Source: Chitinophagales bacterium (GTDB lineage Bacteria; Bacteroidota; Bacteroidia; Chitinophagales; Chitinophagaceae). Taken from it: 64,000 nucleotides of DNA. The notes beneath the pieces are model-generated. The model saw only the letters and a program-made list of their open reading frames with translations. It searched no databases and was not told the DNA's origin. The DNA is taken from NCBI GenBank assembly GCA_017303855.1, contig JAFLBL010000017.1:24254-88253 (forward strand). Direction: 5' to 3'. This document shows, piece by piece, positions 34,831 through 43,730 of this stretch. Made by a program: the position numbers and the translations under genes. Within the stretch, counting starts at the first letter, position 1. Each line of letters starts with the position of its first letter.

Positions 34831-35487
34831 ATGTACATCAATATACATACACATACCGCCCCGGTAAACGGCGTATGGGCATTGCAGAACCGGCGTGAAT
34901 CGGAAACGCTGGAATCCGCTGCTGGCCTGTATTCCATGGGAATTCATCCATGGCATATTGATCCTGTTCATTGGGAAAATCAACTGGACACACTCCGCCG
35001 GAACAGTCAGGATACGCGGGTGCTGGCCATTGGAGAAACCGGGTTGGATAAAGCCTGTTCCACCCCTTTTCCCCTGCAGCAACAGCTCTTTGCCGCCCAG
35101 GTGGAATGGGCTAATTCACAGGAAAAACCCTTAGTGATTCATTGTGTACGGGCCTGGGATGACGTGCTTTCCCAACTGGAAAATGCGCAAAACAAAGTAC
35201 CGGTGATCTTTCACGGGTTTGCAAAAAACCGGCAACTGGCACAACGGATAATAAAAGCGGGCCACTATATTTCATTGGGAAAAGCATTGCAATTTGCCCG
35301 GGTACAGGAGGTACTTGCGGTCTTGCCGGCAGATCGTATTTTCCTCGAAACAGATGATGCGTATGACATTGGAATAGAAACAATTTATAACCTGGCGGCG
35401 ACTGCTTTATCAATTGATCATAATTCCCTTGTTTTGCAGATTCAAAAAAACGCGGAGACGGTATTAGGTACCGGAATTCTATTATGA
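34831..35487 (+). CDS. TatD-family metal-dependent hydrolase
   Basis: 218 residues from ATG 34831 (MYINIHTHTAP); earlier in-frame starts add an unlikely extension. Metal ligands are visible: HTH at residues 6-8, the Glu in AIGETGLDKA, the His in KPLVIHCVRAWDD and VIFHGFAKN, and the Asp in IFLETDDAY. This is the TatD fold (TIM barrel DNase/deacylase). It is shorter than the usual ~260 residues and the active-site order is conserved. The stop codon overlaps the start of tcdA by four bases (ATGA), so the two are cotranscribed. Confidence 0.88.
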   Translation: MYINIHTHTAPVNGVWALQNRRESETLESAAGLYSMGIHPWHIDPVHWENQLDTLRRNSQDTRVLAIGETGLDKACSTPFPLQQQLFAAQVEWANSQEKPLVIHCVRAWDDVLSQLENAQNKVPVIFHGFAKNRQLAQRIIKAGHYISLGKALQFARVQEVLAVLPADRIFLETDDAYDIGIETIYNLAATALSIDHNSLVLQIQKNAETVLGTGILL

Positions 35488-36236
35488 CAACTGATTTTTC
35501 CTGGCTATCACGCACACAGTTGCTGATTGGTGATGAGGCGCTGCAACGGCTCGCTGCGGCGCATGTCATGGTAGTGGGACTGGGTGGTGTGGGCTCTTAT
35601 GCGGCGGAGTTTATTGCGCGCAGCGGGGTGGGGCGTATGACAATTATTGACGGCGATGTGGTGGACCCGAGCAACCGTAACCGGCAGTTGCCGGCATTAG
35701 CTACTAATCATGGTGAATCAAAAGCGCTGATCATGGCCGACCGGTTAAAAGCCATAAACCCGGAACTGGAGCTTGAAGTGGTACGTGAATTTATCAATCC
35801 CGCCATGGTGGAAGAGCAACTGAGTCACCGTCCTTCCTATATCATAGATGCCATTGACAGCATTACGCCCAAGATCACCTTTATTAAACTCGCGTATGAA
35901 AGCGGACTTCAGTTAGTCAGCAGTATGGGAGCCGGTGCCAAACTGGATCCAACCCGCTTGCAGGTGGTGGATATTGCGGAAACACATCATTGCCCTTTTG
36001 CCCAGCAGGTGCGTAAACAGTTAAAGAGACATTACGGTATACGTAAAGGGATCAAAGTGGTATTCTCTCCGGAAATGCCGATTAAAGAAAGCCTGATGCT
36101 GACGCCGGGGCAGCGCTACAAAAAATCAGCTTATGGCACTATTTCCTATTTACCAGCCGTATTCGGGGCTGTAGCCGCTTCCGTGGTGATCCGTGACCTG
36201 ATGCATCCACCCAAAAAGAAAAAATCAAACAAGTGA
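35484..36236 (+). CDS. tcdA: tRNA threonylcarbamoyladenosine dehydratase TcdA
   Basis: 250 residues of the E1/MoeB/ThiF superfamily. Visible: SRTQLLIGDEALQRLAAAHVMVVGLGGVGSYAAEFIARSGVG (nucleotide-binding GxGGVGS), IIDGDVVDPSNRNRQLPAL (adenylation-site Asp and Arg residues) and IDAIDSITPKI. The order and length match TcdA (CsdL), which uses ATP to cyclise t6A37 to ct6A in tRNAs reading ANN codons. The short Lys-rich tail KKKKSNK may contact tRNA. Four-base overlap with the TatD gene. Confidence 0.93.
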   Translation: MTTDFSWLSRTQLLIGDEALQRLAAAHVMVVGLGGVGSYAAEFIARSGVGRMTIIDGDVVDPSNRNRQLPALATNHGESKALIMADRLKAINPELELEVVREFINPAMVEEQLSHRPSYIIDAIDSITPKITFIKLAYESGLQLVSSMGAGAKLDPTRLQVVDIAETHHCPFAQQVRKQLKRHYGIRKGIKVVFSPEMPIKESLMLTPGQRYKKSAYGTISYLPAVFGAVAASVVIRDLMHPPKKKKSNK

Positions 36237-36405
36237 TGAAGGCAGCGTTGACGAGTACGTCGTTTTAGCGTTGTCGTTTTCCGGTTAGGCGGTTTTATGA
36301 TCAGATTCAGCGGCGTATATGAGTGAACTCACTTCATTCAGCCGGAAGGGTACAGTACTTTCAATATGGAAAACCTGGGGCTACCGGGGTTTGCCGGCTG
36401 CTATC

Positions 36406-37044
36406 ATGAAAAAAGAAATCGGAGAGAATATACATATCCCTGTAGGCTCAGTAACATTGGAAGGCCGGCTTGATGTACCGGAGCATGCCGACCGCATGAT
36501 CATTTTTTCACACGGTACCGGGAGCAGCCGTTTCAGTCCGCGCAATCAGTTTGTGGCCGGATTGCTCAATGAAAAAGGGATGGCCACCTTACTGGTGGAT
36601 CTGCTTACATCCCGTGAAAGTATAACGCATACGGCCCGTTTTGATATTGCCCTGCTTACTCAACGACTGGCGGCCGTTACCAACTGGATCAGGGAACAAC
36701 CGGTATTCCGCAACTATCATATTGCTTACTTCGGCGCCAGTACCGGCGCGGCTTCCGCACTTGGCGCGGCTTCTATAATGCCGGGAAATATCAGGGCCGT
36801 TGTATCCAGAGGCGGAAGACCTGACCTTGCTTTTCGCTCATTGCCTCTGGTACAGGCACCCGTATTGCTGATCGTTGGTTCACTGGATGATGAAGTACTT
36901 GATCTGAACAGGGAAGCTTCCGCCCGGTTCCGTTGCCCGAATGAATTAATCGTTATTGAAGGGGCCTCACATTTATTTGAAGAAACCGGGAAACTGCAGG
37001 AAGTGGCTGAACTGGCCGCCGATTGGTTTGAACGGAATTTGTAG
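36406..37044 (+). CDS. Alpha/beta hydrolase (dienelactone-hydrolase-like)
   Basis: 212 residues from ATG 36406 (MKKEIGENIHIPVGSVTLEG), the point where family similarity begins; an ATG at 36319 would add 29 residues. Catalytic residues: nucleophile Ser in YFGASTGAAS (GxSxG), Asp in VGSLDDEVLD and His in EGASHLFEE. The oxyanion region is IIFSHGTGSSR. Such small hydrolases act on esters or lactones in the cytoplasm; the substrate is unknown. Confidence 0.85.
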   Translation: MKKEIGENIHIPVGSVTLEGRLDVPEHADRMIIFSHGTGSSRFSPRNQFVAGLLNEKGMATLLVDLLTSRESITHTARFDIALLTQRLAAVTNWIREQPVFRNYHIAYFGASTGAASALGAASIMPGNIRAVVSRGGRPDLAFRSLPLVQAPVLLIVGSLDDEVLDLNREASARFRCPNELIVIEGASHLFEETGKLQEVAELAADWFERNL

Positions 37045-37083
37045 ACAGTGTAAGCACGTTTGTTACATACAACGCATTGTGAA

Positions 37084-37683
37084 ATGAGTAAGTCACCGGC
37101 TCATACCTGGCCCTATTATCTGGTCAACGCGATTACCGGGTACCGGATCGTAACAGTGCCTCTCTTATTATGGTTATTGTTCACGGGCCGTTATGATTTA
37201 TTCAGGTGGGGAATCGCCCTCAGTTTTTTTACAGATTTCATAGACGGATTTCTGGCCCGTGCATTCCGGGTTACCAGTGTGGCGGGCACCCGGCTGGATT
37301 CTGTCGGCGATGATCTTACCATTGCAGTGGCACTCACGGGACTGATCGTTCAGTTTCCTGATTTTATCCGGACACATTTGTGGATGCTGATGTTACTGGC
37401 CGTATTATTTCTGCTGCAGACCGGCTATGCTTTTTTTCGTTACAAAAAAATGTCAAGCTTTCATACCTGGCTGGCGAAAACGGCTGCCATCCTGCAGGGT
37501 GTTTTCCTGATACTGACCTTTTTTACCGGCCGGCCCGATACGACTTTATTTTATACCGCTACGTTTGTTACCGCTATTGAACTGGTTGAAGAAATCATAC
37601 TGGTATACCTGTTGCCACAGTGGAGAATAAACGTACACAGCATTTTTCATGTATTGCGTGAAAATAAAAAAACGGCCTCGTGA
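37084..37683 (+). CDS. CDP-alcohol phosphatidyltransferase family protein
   Basis: 199 residues from ATG 37084. The active-site signature D(x)2DG(x)2AR(x)8G(x)3D(x)3D is complete as DFIDGFLARAFRVTSVAGTRLDSVGDD (residues about 44-70). Five to six membrane helices. The family swaps CMP in CDP-diacylglycerol or another CDP-alcohol for a second alcohol during phospholipid synthesis; the shortness and lack of further motifs prevent naming the product (PgsA-like or inositol-type). Located 40 bases after the hydrolase gene. Confidence 0.88.
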   Translation: MSKSPAHTWPYYLVNAITGYRIVTVPLLLWLLFTGRYDLFRWGIALSFFTDFIDGFLARAFRVTSVAGTRLDSVGDDLTIAVALTGLIVQFPDFIRTHLWMLMLLAVLFLLQTGYAFFRYKKMSSFHTWLAKTAAILQGVFLILTFFTGRPDTTLFYTATFVTAIELVEEIILVYLLPQWRINVHSIFHVLRENKKTAS

Positions 37684-37942
37684 CCTTCCTGTGACAAATC
37701 AGCCATACTGCTTTTATACCTTAATAAGCTTTATTTTTTACCTGTTACCTTGATGTAAGTTTGGTGGAAGAGTGAGGATAATCATCAAATAGCAATTGAT
37801 TATCACCAACCTTGCAGTCTGATTGTTTTAAAACCTGGCGGCGATAGCCACAGGGCCATTTAAATCCCCATCGGGCAGGCTATGATGAACAGGCCGTCTA
37901 TCTTTTATAATTCAGGTAACTTACACGTAAATCCCTTGCTAT

Positions 37943-38434
37943 ATGTCAGACACAAGTAAAACCTACAAGGTAAAGGCAAATGATTTTGTCTTCTCCTTTA
38001 CCCAGGCAGAAATTGACGCGGCTGATTTTTTCAGAAAATCACCGGACGAGTTTAATCTGATCCGCGACAACCGTTCCGTCAATGCCCGGCTCCTCGACGC
38101 AGATATTACCGGAAAGAAAATCAAACTGGAACTGGATGGTGAAAGTTTTGAAATGGAAGTGAAAGACGAACTGGACCAGATGCTGGACAGCATGGGATTC
38201 AGTACGGCCACTACCAAGCATGTGAAAGAAATCAAAGCGCCGATGCCCGGACTGGTACTCAGTATCGCGGTAACCGAAGGGCAGGCCGTAAAAGAAGGCG
38301 ACCGTATCCTGATCCTGGAAGCCATGAAAATGGAAAACAGTATTATGATACAGAATGACGCGGTAATTAAACGGATCGCCGTTACCGCCGGTCAGGCCGT
38401 TGATAAAAACCAGGTACTGGTGGAACTGGAATAA
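37943..38434 (+). CDS. Biotin carboxyl carrier subunit of acyl-CoA carboxylase
   Basis: 163 residues. The C-terminal biotinyl domain (about 90-163) contains the EAMKMENSI motif with biotin-accepting Lys129 and the flanking half IKAPMPGLVLSIAVTEGQAVKEGDRILILEA. The N-terminal part resembles the BT-like domain that anchors the carrier to the carboxylase. First gene of a three-gene operon with biotin carboxylase (23 bases on) and a carboxyltransferase. The 259-base spacer upstream holds a TAAGTTTG (37756-37763) as a possible -7 element. Confidence 0.9.
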   Translation: MSDTSKTYKVKANDFVFSFTQAEIDAADFFRKSPDEFNLIRDNRSVNARLLDADITGKKIKLELDGESFEMEVKDELDQMLDSMGFSTATTKHVKEIKAPMPGLVLSIAVTEGQAVKEGDRILILEAMKMENSIMIQNDAVIKRIAVTAGQAVDKNQVLVELE

Positions 38435-38457
38435 CTCACTCATTAAAAAAATCAGCA

Positions 38458-39933
38458 ATGAAAAAAATATTAGTTGCCAACCGGGGAGAAATTGCCCTGC
38501 GTATTATGCGGACGATCCGCAAAATGGGAATAAAATCAGTGGCGGTGTATTCGGAAGCGGACCGTCATTCCCCGCATGTATTGTTTGCGGATGAAGCCGT
38601 TTGTATCGGACCGGCACCCTCTAATCAGTCCTATCTGAATGGCGATAAAATTATTGACATCTGCAAGGAACTCGGCGTGGATGGTATTCACCCCGGCTAT
38701 GGTTTTCTGAGTGAAAATGCCGATTTCGCGCAGAAAGTTACGGATGCCGGTATTGAGTTTATCGGTCCCAGTCCGGAAGCCATGCGGGTAATGGGTTCCA
38801 AACTCGCGGCCAAGGATAGTGTGAAGAAATACAATATCCCGATGGTACCGGGGATTGACCGGGCTATTGAGGATGTGAACGAAGCCATCGAAGTGGCTAA
38901 CAGGATCGGATACCCTATTTTGATCAAAGCATCGGCCGGTGGTGGCGGTAAGGGTATGCGGATTGTGGAGAAAGCCGATGATATGCAGGAGCAAATGGAA
39001 CGCGCCATCAGTGAAGCGAAATCTTCTTTCGGAGATGGCTCCGTTTTCATTGAGAAATATGTTACATCTCCCCGCCACATTGAAGTACAGGTGGTGGCCG
39101 ACAAATACGGCAATGTGATTCATGGTCTCGAGCGCGAGTGCAGTATCCAGCGCCGGCACCAGAAAGTGGTGGAGGAAACACCGTCCGCCGTGGTTACACC
39201 CGAAATGCGCGACCGCATCGGTGAAGCGGCTGTAATGGTGGCGAAGTCCTGTAATTATGTAAGTACCGGTACGGTTGAATTTCTGGTGGATGATAAACTG
39301 AATTTTTATTTCCTTGAAATGAATACCCGGCTGCAGGTGGAACACCCGGTGTCAGAAATGATCATCGGTCTCGACCTGGTGGAACAGCAGATCCGGATTG
39401 CCCGGGGTGAAAAGCTTGCGGTTACACAGGCCGACATCAAACCCAACGGACACGCGATTGAACTGCGCGTATATGCCGAAGACCCGTTGAATAATTTTCT
39501 GCCTTCCATTGGCACGCTTACGAAATATCAGAAACCCGTCGGGGAAGGCATCCGCGTGGATGACGGATACGAAGAAGGGATGACGATTCCGATCTATTAC
39601 GATCCGATGATTGCCAAACTGGTGGTGCATGGTAAAACCCGTACGGAAGCCATTCAGAAAATGCTCCAGGCGATCAAGGACTATAAGATTGAAGGAGTGG
39701 CGACAACATTGCCTTTCGGTACGTTCGTGTTTGAGCATGATGCTTTCTTTACCGGCCACTTTGATACGCATTTTGTAAAGAATTACTATACGCCTGAAAA
39801 ATTAAAGGAAAAGCAAAAAGCCAATGCGGAAATCGCGGCCCTGGTGGCGTTGAAATACTGGCAGGAGTGCGGTAAAAAACTGCAACCGGTGGAACATAAA
39901 TCCACTAGTTGGAAAAGAAGGCTGGCGCATTAA
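38458..39933 (+). CDS. accC: Biotin carboxylase subunit of acyl-CoA carboxylase
   Basis: 491 residues with the full ATP-grasp biotin carboxylase fold: MKKILVANRGEIALRIMRTIRKMGIKSVAVYSEAD, the glycine-rich ATP loop KASAGGGGKGMRIV, ECSIQRRHQKVVEE, and MNTRLQVEHPVSEMI with the catalytic Arg. It carboxylates biotin on the neighbouring carrier using bicarbonate and ATP. Length and C-terminal DDGYEEGMTIPIYYDPMIAKLVVHG are typical of acyl-CoA (propionyl/methylcrotonyl-type) as well as acetyl-CoA carboxylases. Confidence 0.95.
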   Translation: MKKILVANRGEIALRIMRTIRKMGIKSVAVYSEADRHSPHVLFADEAVCIGPAPSNQSYLNGDKIIDICKELGVDGIHPGYGFLSENADFAQKVTDAGIEFIGPSPEAMRVMGSKLAAKDSVKKYNIPMVPGIDRAIEDVNEAIEVANRIGYPILIKASAGGGGKGMRIVEKADDMQEQMERAISEAKSSFGDGSVFIEKYVTSPRHIEVQVVADKYGNVIHGLERECSIQRRHQKVVEETPSAVVTPEMRDRIGEAAVMVAKSCNYVSTGTVEFLVDDKLNFYFLEMNTRLQVEHPVSEMIIGLDLVEQQIRIARGEKLAVTQADIKPNGHAIELRVYAEDPLNNFLPSIGTLTKYQKPVGEGIRVDDGYEEGMTIPIYYDPMIAKLVVHGKTRTEAIQKMLQAIKDYKIEGVATTLPFGTFVFEHDAFFTGHFDTHFVKNYYTPEKLKEKQKANAEIAALVALKYWQECGKKLQPVEHKSTSWKRRLAH

Positions 39934-39954
39934 TAGTTAGAAATATCGTCAATG

Positions 39955-40025
39955 TTCATGGTTCGGCAAGCTCACCATGACAACGGTTGTCACCCTGAGC
40001 CTGCCGAAGGGTGACGAACCATAAA
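39955..40025. repeat. REP-like palindromic element inside the carboxylase operon
   Basis: ATGGTTCGGCAAGCTCACCA is followed by an imperfect inverted copy with CACCCTGAGCCTGCCGAAGG, ending GACGAACCAT. The words GTTCGGCAGGCTCACCATGACA and TGTCACCCTGAGCCT are typical of a widespread Bacteroidota extragenic repeat. It lies between accC and the carboxyltransferase gene and would form a hairpin in the mRNA, possibly altering downstream expression. Confidence 0.7.
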
Positions 40026-40061
40026 AAATTAAAACTATCACGCTACTCAAAACCTACAACA

Positions 40062-41603
40062 ATGAAATCAAAAGTTGAAATACTCAGAGAAAAACTCGAA
40101 GAAGGCAAACTCGGTGGCGGTGTAAAGCGCATCGAAGCCCAGCATAAAAAAGGTAAACTCACGGCCCGTGAACGCGTGGAGCTACTGATGGATCCCGGCT
40201 CATTTGAAGAAATCGGAGCCCTCGTCATGCACCGCACCAAAGACTTCGGAATGGAAGATCAGAAATTTTATGGGGATGGAGTAGTTACCGGCTATGGCAC
40301 GGTGAACGGAAGACTGGTCTATGTATTTGCCCAGGACTTTACTGTATTTGGCGGCGCCCTGTCTGAAACCCATGCGGAAAAAATCTGCCGTATTATGGAC
40401 ATGGCCATGAAGGCCGGTGCACCGATGGTGGGACTGAATGATTCCGGTGGTGCCCGTATCCAGGAAGGTGTCCGTTCACTGGGCGGCTACGCAGATATTT
40501 TTTACCGCAATGTGCAGTCCTCCGGTGTTATTCCCCAGATCTCCGCGATCATGGGGCCCTGCGCCGGCGGTGCCGTGTATTCACCGGCTATGACGGATTT
40601 TACCATTATGGTGGAGAATACCAGTTATATGTTTGTAACCGGTCCCAACGTGGTTAAGACCGTTACCAATGAAGAAGTAAGCTCCGAAGAACTCGGTGGC
40701 GCTTCCACCCACTCTACCAAGTCGGGGGTTACGCACCTGACCGCGTTGAATGATATGGATTGCATCAACCAGGTAAAGACATTGCTGAGTTATATGCCGC
40801 AGAACTGTGAGGATGTGGTGGTGAAATATCCGTATGAACTGGGTGATGAAACCCGTGAAGTACTGGAGACTATTGTGCCGCTCAGTGCCAACCAGCCTTA
40901 TGATATCCGCAGCGTGATTGAAGGCATCTGCGATATTGATTCTTTCTTTGAAGTGCATAAGTATTATGCCGACAATATCGTGGTGGGATTTGCCCGTATA
41001 GCCGGACGCAGTATTGGTATCGTGGCCAATCAGCCGATGAGCCTGGCCGGTGTGCTGGATATCGAGAGTTCCAAGAAAGGTGCCCGTTTCACCCGTTTCT
41101 GCGATTGTTTCAATATTCCGTTACTGGTACTGGTGGATGTACCGGGCTTCCTGCCGGGTACGGACCAGGAGTGGAATGGTATCATCACCAATGGCGCCAA
41201 ATTGCTGTATGCATTAAGTGAAGCGACTGTACCCCGTTGTACCGTGATTACGCGTAAAGCTTACGGTGGTGCCTATGATGTGATGAACTCCAAACATATC
41301 GGTGCGGACATGAACTATGCATGGCCCAGTGCGGAGATCGCGGTAATGGGAGCCAAGGGCGCCAGTGAAATCATTTTCAAAAATGAAATCGCGGCTTCCG
41401 ATGATCCCGCTAAAAAATTACTGGAGAAGGAAGCCGAATATGCGGAGCTTTTTGCCAATCCGTATACAGCGGCCGAACGCGGCTTTATTGATGAAGTAAT
41501 AGAGCCGAAAGAAACCAGGAAGAAACTGATCAAGGCCTTTGCCATGCTTGAAAACAAAGTGGCCAAACGCCCGAGAAAAAAACACGGAAATATTCCGTTA
41601 TAA
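40062..41603 (+). CDS. Carboxyltransferase (beta) subunit of acyl-CoA carboxylase, PccB-type
   Basis: 513 residues from ATG 40062 (MKSKVEILREKLEEGKLGGG). It has both halves of a fused carboxyltransferase: SGGARIQEGVRSLGGYADIFYRNVQSSGVIPQISAIMGPCAGGAVYSPAMTDF and VDVPGFLPGTDQEWNGIITNGAKLLYALSEATVP with KAYGGAYDVMNSKHIGAD. This is the PccB/acyl-CoA carboxylase beta family that moves CO2 from biotin to propionyl-, acetyl- or related acyl-CoA, the first step of propionate use through methylmalonyl-CoA. Last gene of the operon. Confidence 0.93.
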   Translation: MKSKVEILREKLEEGKLGGGVKRIEAQHKKGKLTARERVELLMDPGSFEEIGALVMHRTKDFGMEDQKFYGDGVVTGYGTVNGRLVYVFAQDFTVFGGALSETHAEKICRIMDMAMKAGAPMVGLNDSGGARIQEGVRSLGGYADIFYRNVQSSGVIPQISAIMGPCAGGAVYSPAMTDFTIMVENTSYMFVTGPNVVKTVTNEEVSSEELGGASTHSTKSGVTHLTALNDMDCINQVKTLLSYMPQNCEDVVVKYPYELGDETREVLETIVPLSANQPYDIRSVIEGICDIDSFFEVHKYYADNIVVGFARIAGRSIGIVANQPMSLAGVLDIESSKKGARFTRFCDCFNIPLLVLVDVPGFLPGTDQEWNGIITNGAKLLYALSEATVPRCTVITRKAYGGAYDVMNSKHIGADMNYAWPSAEIAVMGAKGASEIIFKNEIAASDDPAKKLLEKEAEYAELFANPYTAAERGFIDEVIEPKETRKKLIKAFAMLENKVAKRPRKKHGNIPL

Positions 41604-41619
41604 TCAGCTTACAGAAAAA

Positions 41620-42411
41620 CTACCCGGAACCAGTCCGCTGTTGCAGGAATATTTCACGCAACAACCGGTACAGTTCCGGGTTCTTTTTTTCCATCAGGTC
41701 AGGCCGTTCAAAAAAATATTCCGCGGCTACGGCAAAAAACTCCGCCTCACTGGTGCCGCCGTAAGGATTTATATCCGACCGGTCGGCACGAATCTTTTTT
41801 ATTTCCTTTTGCATGGCCTGCAGCCAGGGCAGTACATAGGATTGTTTAACCAACACTTCCGGTATACCATCCACGGCACCATCGGTTTTGTCAACCAGGT
41901 GCGCAAATTCATGAATGGCCGTATTGGTCTTGCTGGTTTTATTACTGAATGCCTGCCGGAGTTCATGTTGCGACAGTACCATCACGCCGTTCAGCGCGCC
42001 ATCGCCCACCATGCCCAGTACTGCGCGGTCACTGCCACTTTGTTCAAAGTCGTGGTTGAATGAATCAGGATAGAGCAATACTTCATTCAGGTTGATGTAT
42101 TCCCAATCGGGAAAAGCGAATATGGGAATGATGGCACTGGCAGCAACCAATAACCGGTCAAGATCTTCCACCGTTGTATGTACACCCGTGATACGGGTGG
42201 TTTGCAGGAATACCTGGATACGGTGTTCAAACTGTAACCTGGCACCGGGATCCAGTTCCCGGTAAAACACAGATTGTTCGGCTAATACCGGACGCCATGC
42301 AGCCGGAAAAGTTGTTGCCGGCTGCGCTTTTTTCCGCATGGTTGAATAAAAATAGCCAAACAGTAAAACCAATACAGCCAGTACAAACAGGGATAATAAC
42401 AAAGTCTCCAT
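41620..42411 (-). CDS. MtfA-family zinc-dependent peptidase
   Basis: 263 residues with an N-terminal membrane helix (LLLSLFVLAVLVLLFGYFYS). The gluzincin-type motif HEFAH (AIHEFAHLVDKTDGAVDGIP) and the later Glu in TSEAEFFAVAAEYFFERPDLM match the MtfA (DUF980) family. In E. coli MtfA binds the repressor Mlc and has aminopeptidase activity. The membrane anchor is a common Bacteroidota variation. Convergent with the carboxyltransferase gene, 16 bases apart. Confidence 0.9.
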   Translation of the reverse strand: METLLLSLFVLAVLVLLFGYFYSTMRKKAQPATTFPAAWRPVLAEQSVFYRELDPGARLQFEHRIQVFLQTTRITGVHTTVEDLDRLLVAASAIIPIFAFPDWEYINLNEVLLYPDSFNHDFEQSGSDRAVLGMVGDGALNGVMVLSQHELRQAFSNKTSKTNTAIHEFAHLVDKTDGAVDGIPEVLVKQSYVLPWLQAMQKEIKKIRADRSDINPYGGTSEAEFFAVAAEYFFERPDLMEKKNPELYRLLREIFLQQRTGSG

Positions 42412-42449
42412 CTGTGTATGAAAATAAGAAGATCCGCTGTATCACGTAC

Positions 42450-42794
42450 TCAGATGAGTTCTTTATTATCCGCTGCAATAAAACACAAGCCGATCATCAG
42501 GGGTGGCAGACCGTAAACGAGTGCCATAATGGAATCGTTTTTCAATAAGAAAAAGACGGCCATCAGCAGGGCGCCGCCAATCATAACCCAGCCGCCCCGT
42601 AACGGATAGAACCAGGCCAGAATAAAACCAGCCAGGGCCGGAATACTGAAAGGAAGGAAAAAGAGCAGTTCTTTTCCCTTTCCGTTGAGGATATCCGGAA
42701 GTCCTTCGCCAATAAAAAAGGCGGCGAAAAAGGCCGTAACCAGGATGCCACTGATACGGCCTGTCCAGTTAAGCAAGGTATGATGCTGAATCAT
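42450..42794 (-). CDS. Small membrane protein, unknown
   Basis: 114 residues with four hydrophobic segments (about 9-30, 41-62, 66-84, 88-106) and short polar turns (LPDILNGKGKELL). No named family is recognised with certainty; it resembles short DUF-type membrane proteins common in Bacteroidota. The start codon overlaps the stop of the upstream lipoprotein gene (shared base 42794), so they are an operon. Confidence 0.6.
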   Translation of the reverse strand: MIQHHTLLNWTGRISGILVTAFFAAFFIGEGLPDILNGKGKELLFFLPFSIPALAGFILAWFYPLRGGWVMIGGALLMAVFFLLKNDSIMALVYGLPPLMIGLCFIAADNKELI

Positions 42795-43453
42795 TACATG
42801 GCTTTTTTTACAGGTTCAGCTTTCAGGTCACGCAGTACTTTTTTCTTCAGCATGTCTTTTGTCAGCATCACGGCATGTTCTTCCCCCATTTTTGCACTCG
42901 ATGCCGGATCAAAAGACTGGCTCTGCGCGGAGTAGATCAGTTCATTGTCCTGAAGAGCATACAGATTCGTTTCCCAGAAGTATTTGGTGTCTTCTGTGTA
43001 ATAGCCTTCCGTATAAATCCGGCCATACATGGTCCGGGAATAGCCCCAGAAGCGATTGTAGTACATCCGGTAGGGCGTGTATTGAACCCGGCCGGGAACA
43101 TAATAACGTTCACGGGTTTTATCCAGCAGCACAATGGTCATCACGGCATCCACCCCCGAATTTTTCAATTTAGCCAGGGCCTGCTCCTCTGTCATGTTTT
43201 CAAATGATTTGGGATTGTATTCATCACAGGAGCAGGTGGCATCATAACCGAGATTGCGCAATCCGGTTACGAGCTGTTGTTCCATGCTTTCCCGGAGATG
43301 CCGGTCATTTTCGCGGATCAGTCCCAGTACAATGATTTTCGTAAAGTTTTGCGGCTGTACCTTGTCAGACTTCCAGGAGCTGGTGATACGGGAAGAACTG
43401 CAACCAGGCAGGAGGAAAAGAAACAGGACAGCCAGTTTTAATAGCTGTTTCAT
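42794..43453 (-). CDS. Secreted lipoprotein, unknown
   Basis: 219 residues from ATG 43453 (MKQLLKLAVLFLFLLPGCSSS); LLPGC is a lipobox, with Cys18 as the lipidation site. The mature protein starts SRITSSWKS and has an alpha/beta profile (FTKIIVLGLIRENDRHLRESMEQQLVTGLRNLGYDA, SGVDAVMTIVLLDKTRERYYVPG) as seen in DUF4136-like or CsgG-like lipoproteins. A Tyr-rich middle (YTPYRMYYNRFWGYSRTMYGRIYTEGYY) is unusual. Outer-membrane lipoprotein; function unknown. Confidence 0.72.
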   Translation of the reverse strand: MKQLLKLAVLFLFLLPGCSSSRITSSWKSDKVQPQNFTKIIVLGLIRENDRHLRESMEQQLVTGLRNLGYDATCSCDEYNPKSFENMTEEQALAKLKNSGVDAVMTIVLLDKTRERYYVPGRVQYTPYRMYYNRFWGYSRTMYGRIYTEGYYTEDTKYFWETNLYALQDNELIYSAQSQSFDPASSAKMGEEHAVMLTKDMLKKKVLRDLKAEPVKKAM

Positions 43454-43730
43454 CTGTTTAGTATTTAGTACTCCCAATTTACTCCGGTTCTCTACCAAAA
43501 ACAATGAGCAGAATCAGTTTGCCAGGTATTATTTGTGCTATGCTTAAAAGTTCTGTTAAATACTGTAAATGTTATAAAATAGTTTTTAATACATGAAGCT
43601 CAATGATAATTTATACTATTCTGTGTATAATCCGCGATTATTTTCAGTTCAGATTTGTCCTTTTTTCTCAGGTAAATCACATTGATTAAGTTAACTTTAC
43701 AGTAATACATAACGCACTAACCGATTATCT

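Noticed and set aside
37833..37900. 5S rRNA-like stretch (CCTGGCGGCGATAGCC, later CCCCAT) upstream of the carboxylase operon
   Set aside because: Only the first ~20 bases resemble a 5S gene; the helices and the 3' half cannot be matched, and no 16S/23S genes are near.
38536..39345. 269-codon frame antisense to accC
   Set aside because: Shadow frame; His/Phe/Asn-rich product, no promoter, fully inside a conserved gene.
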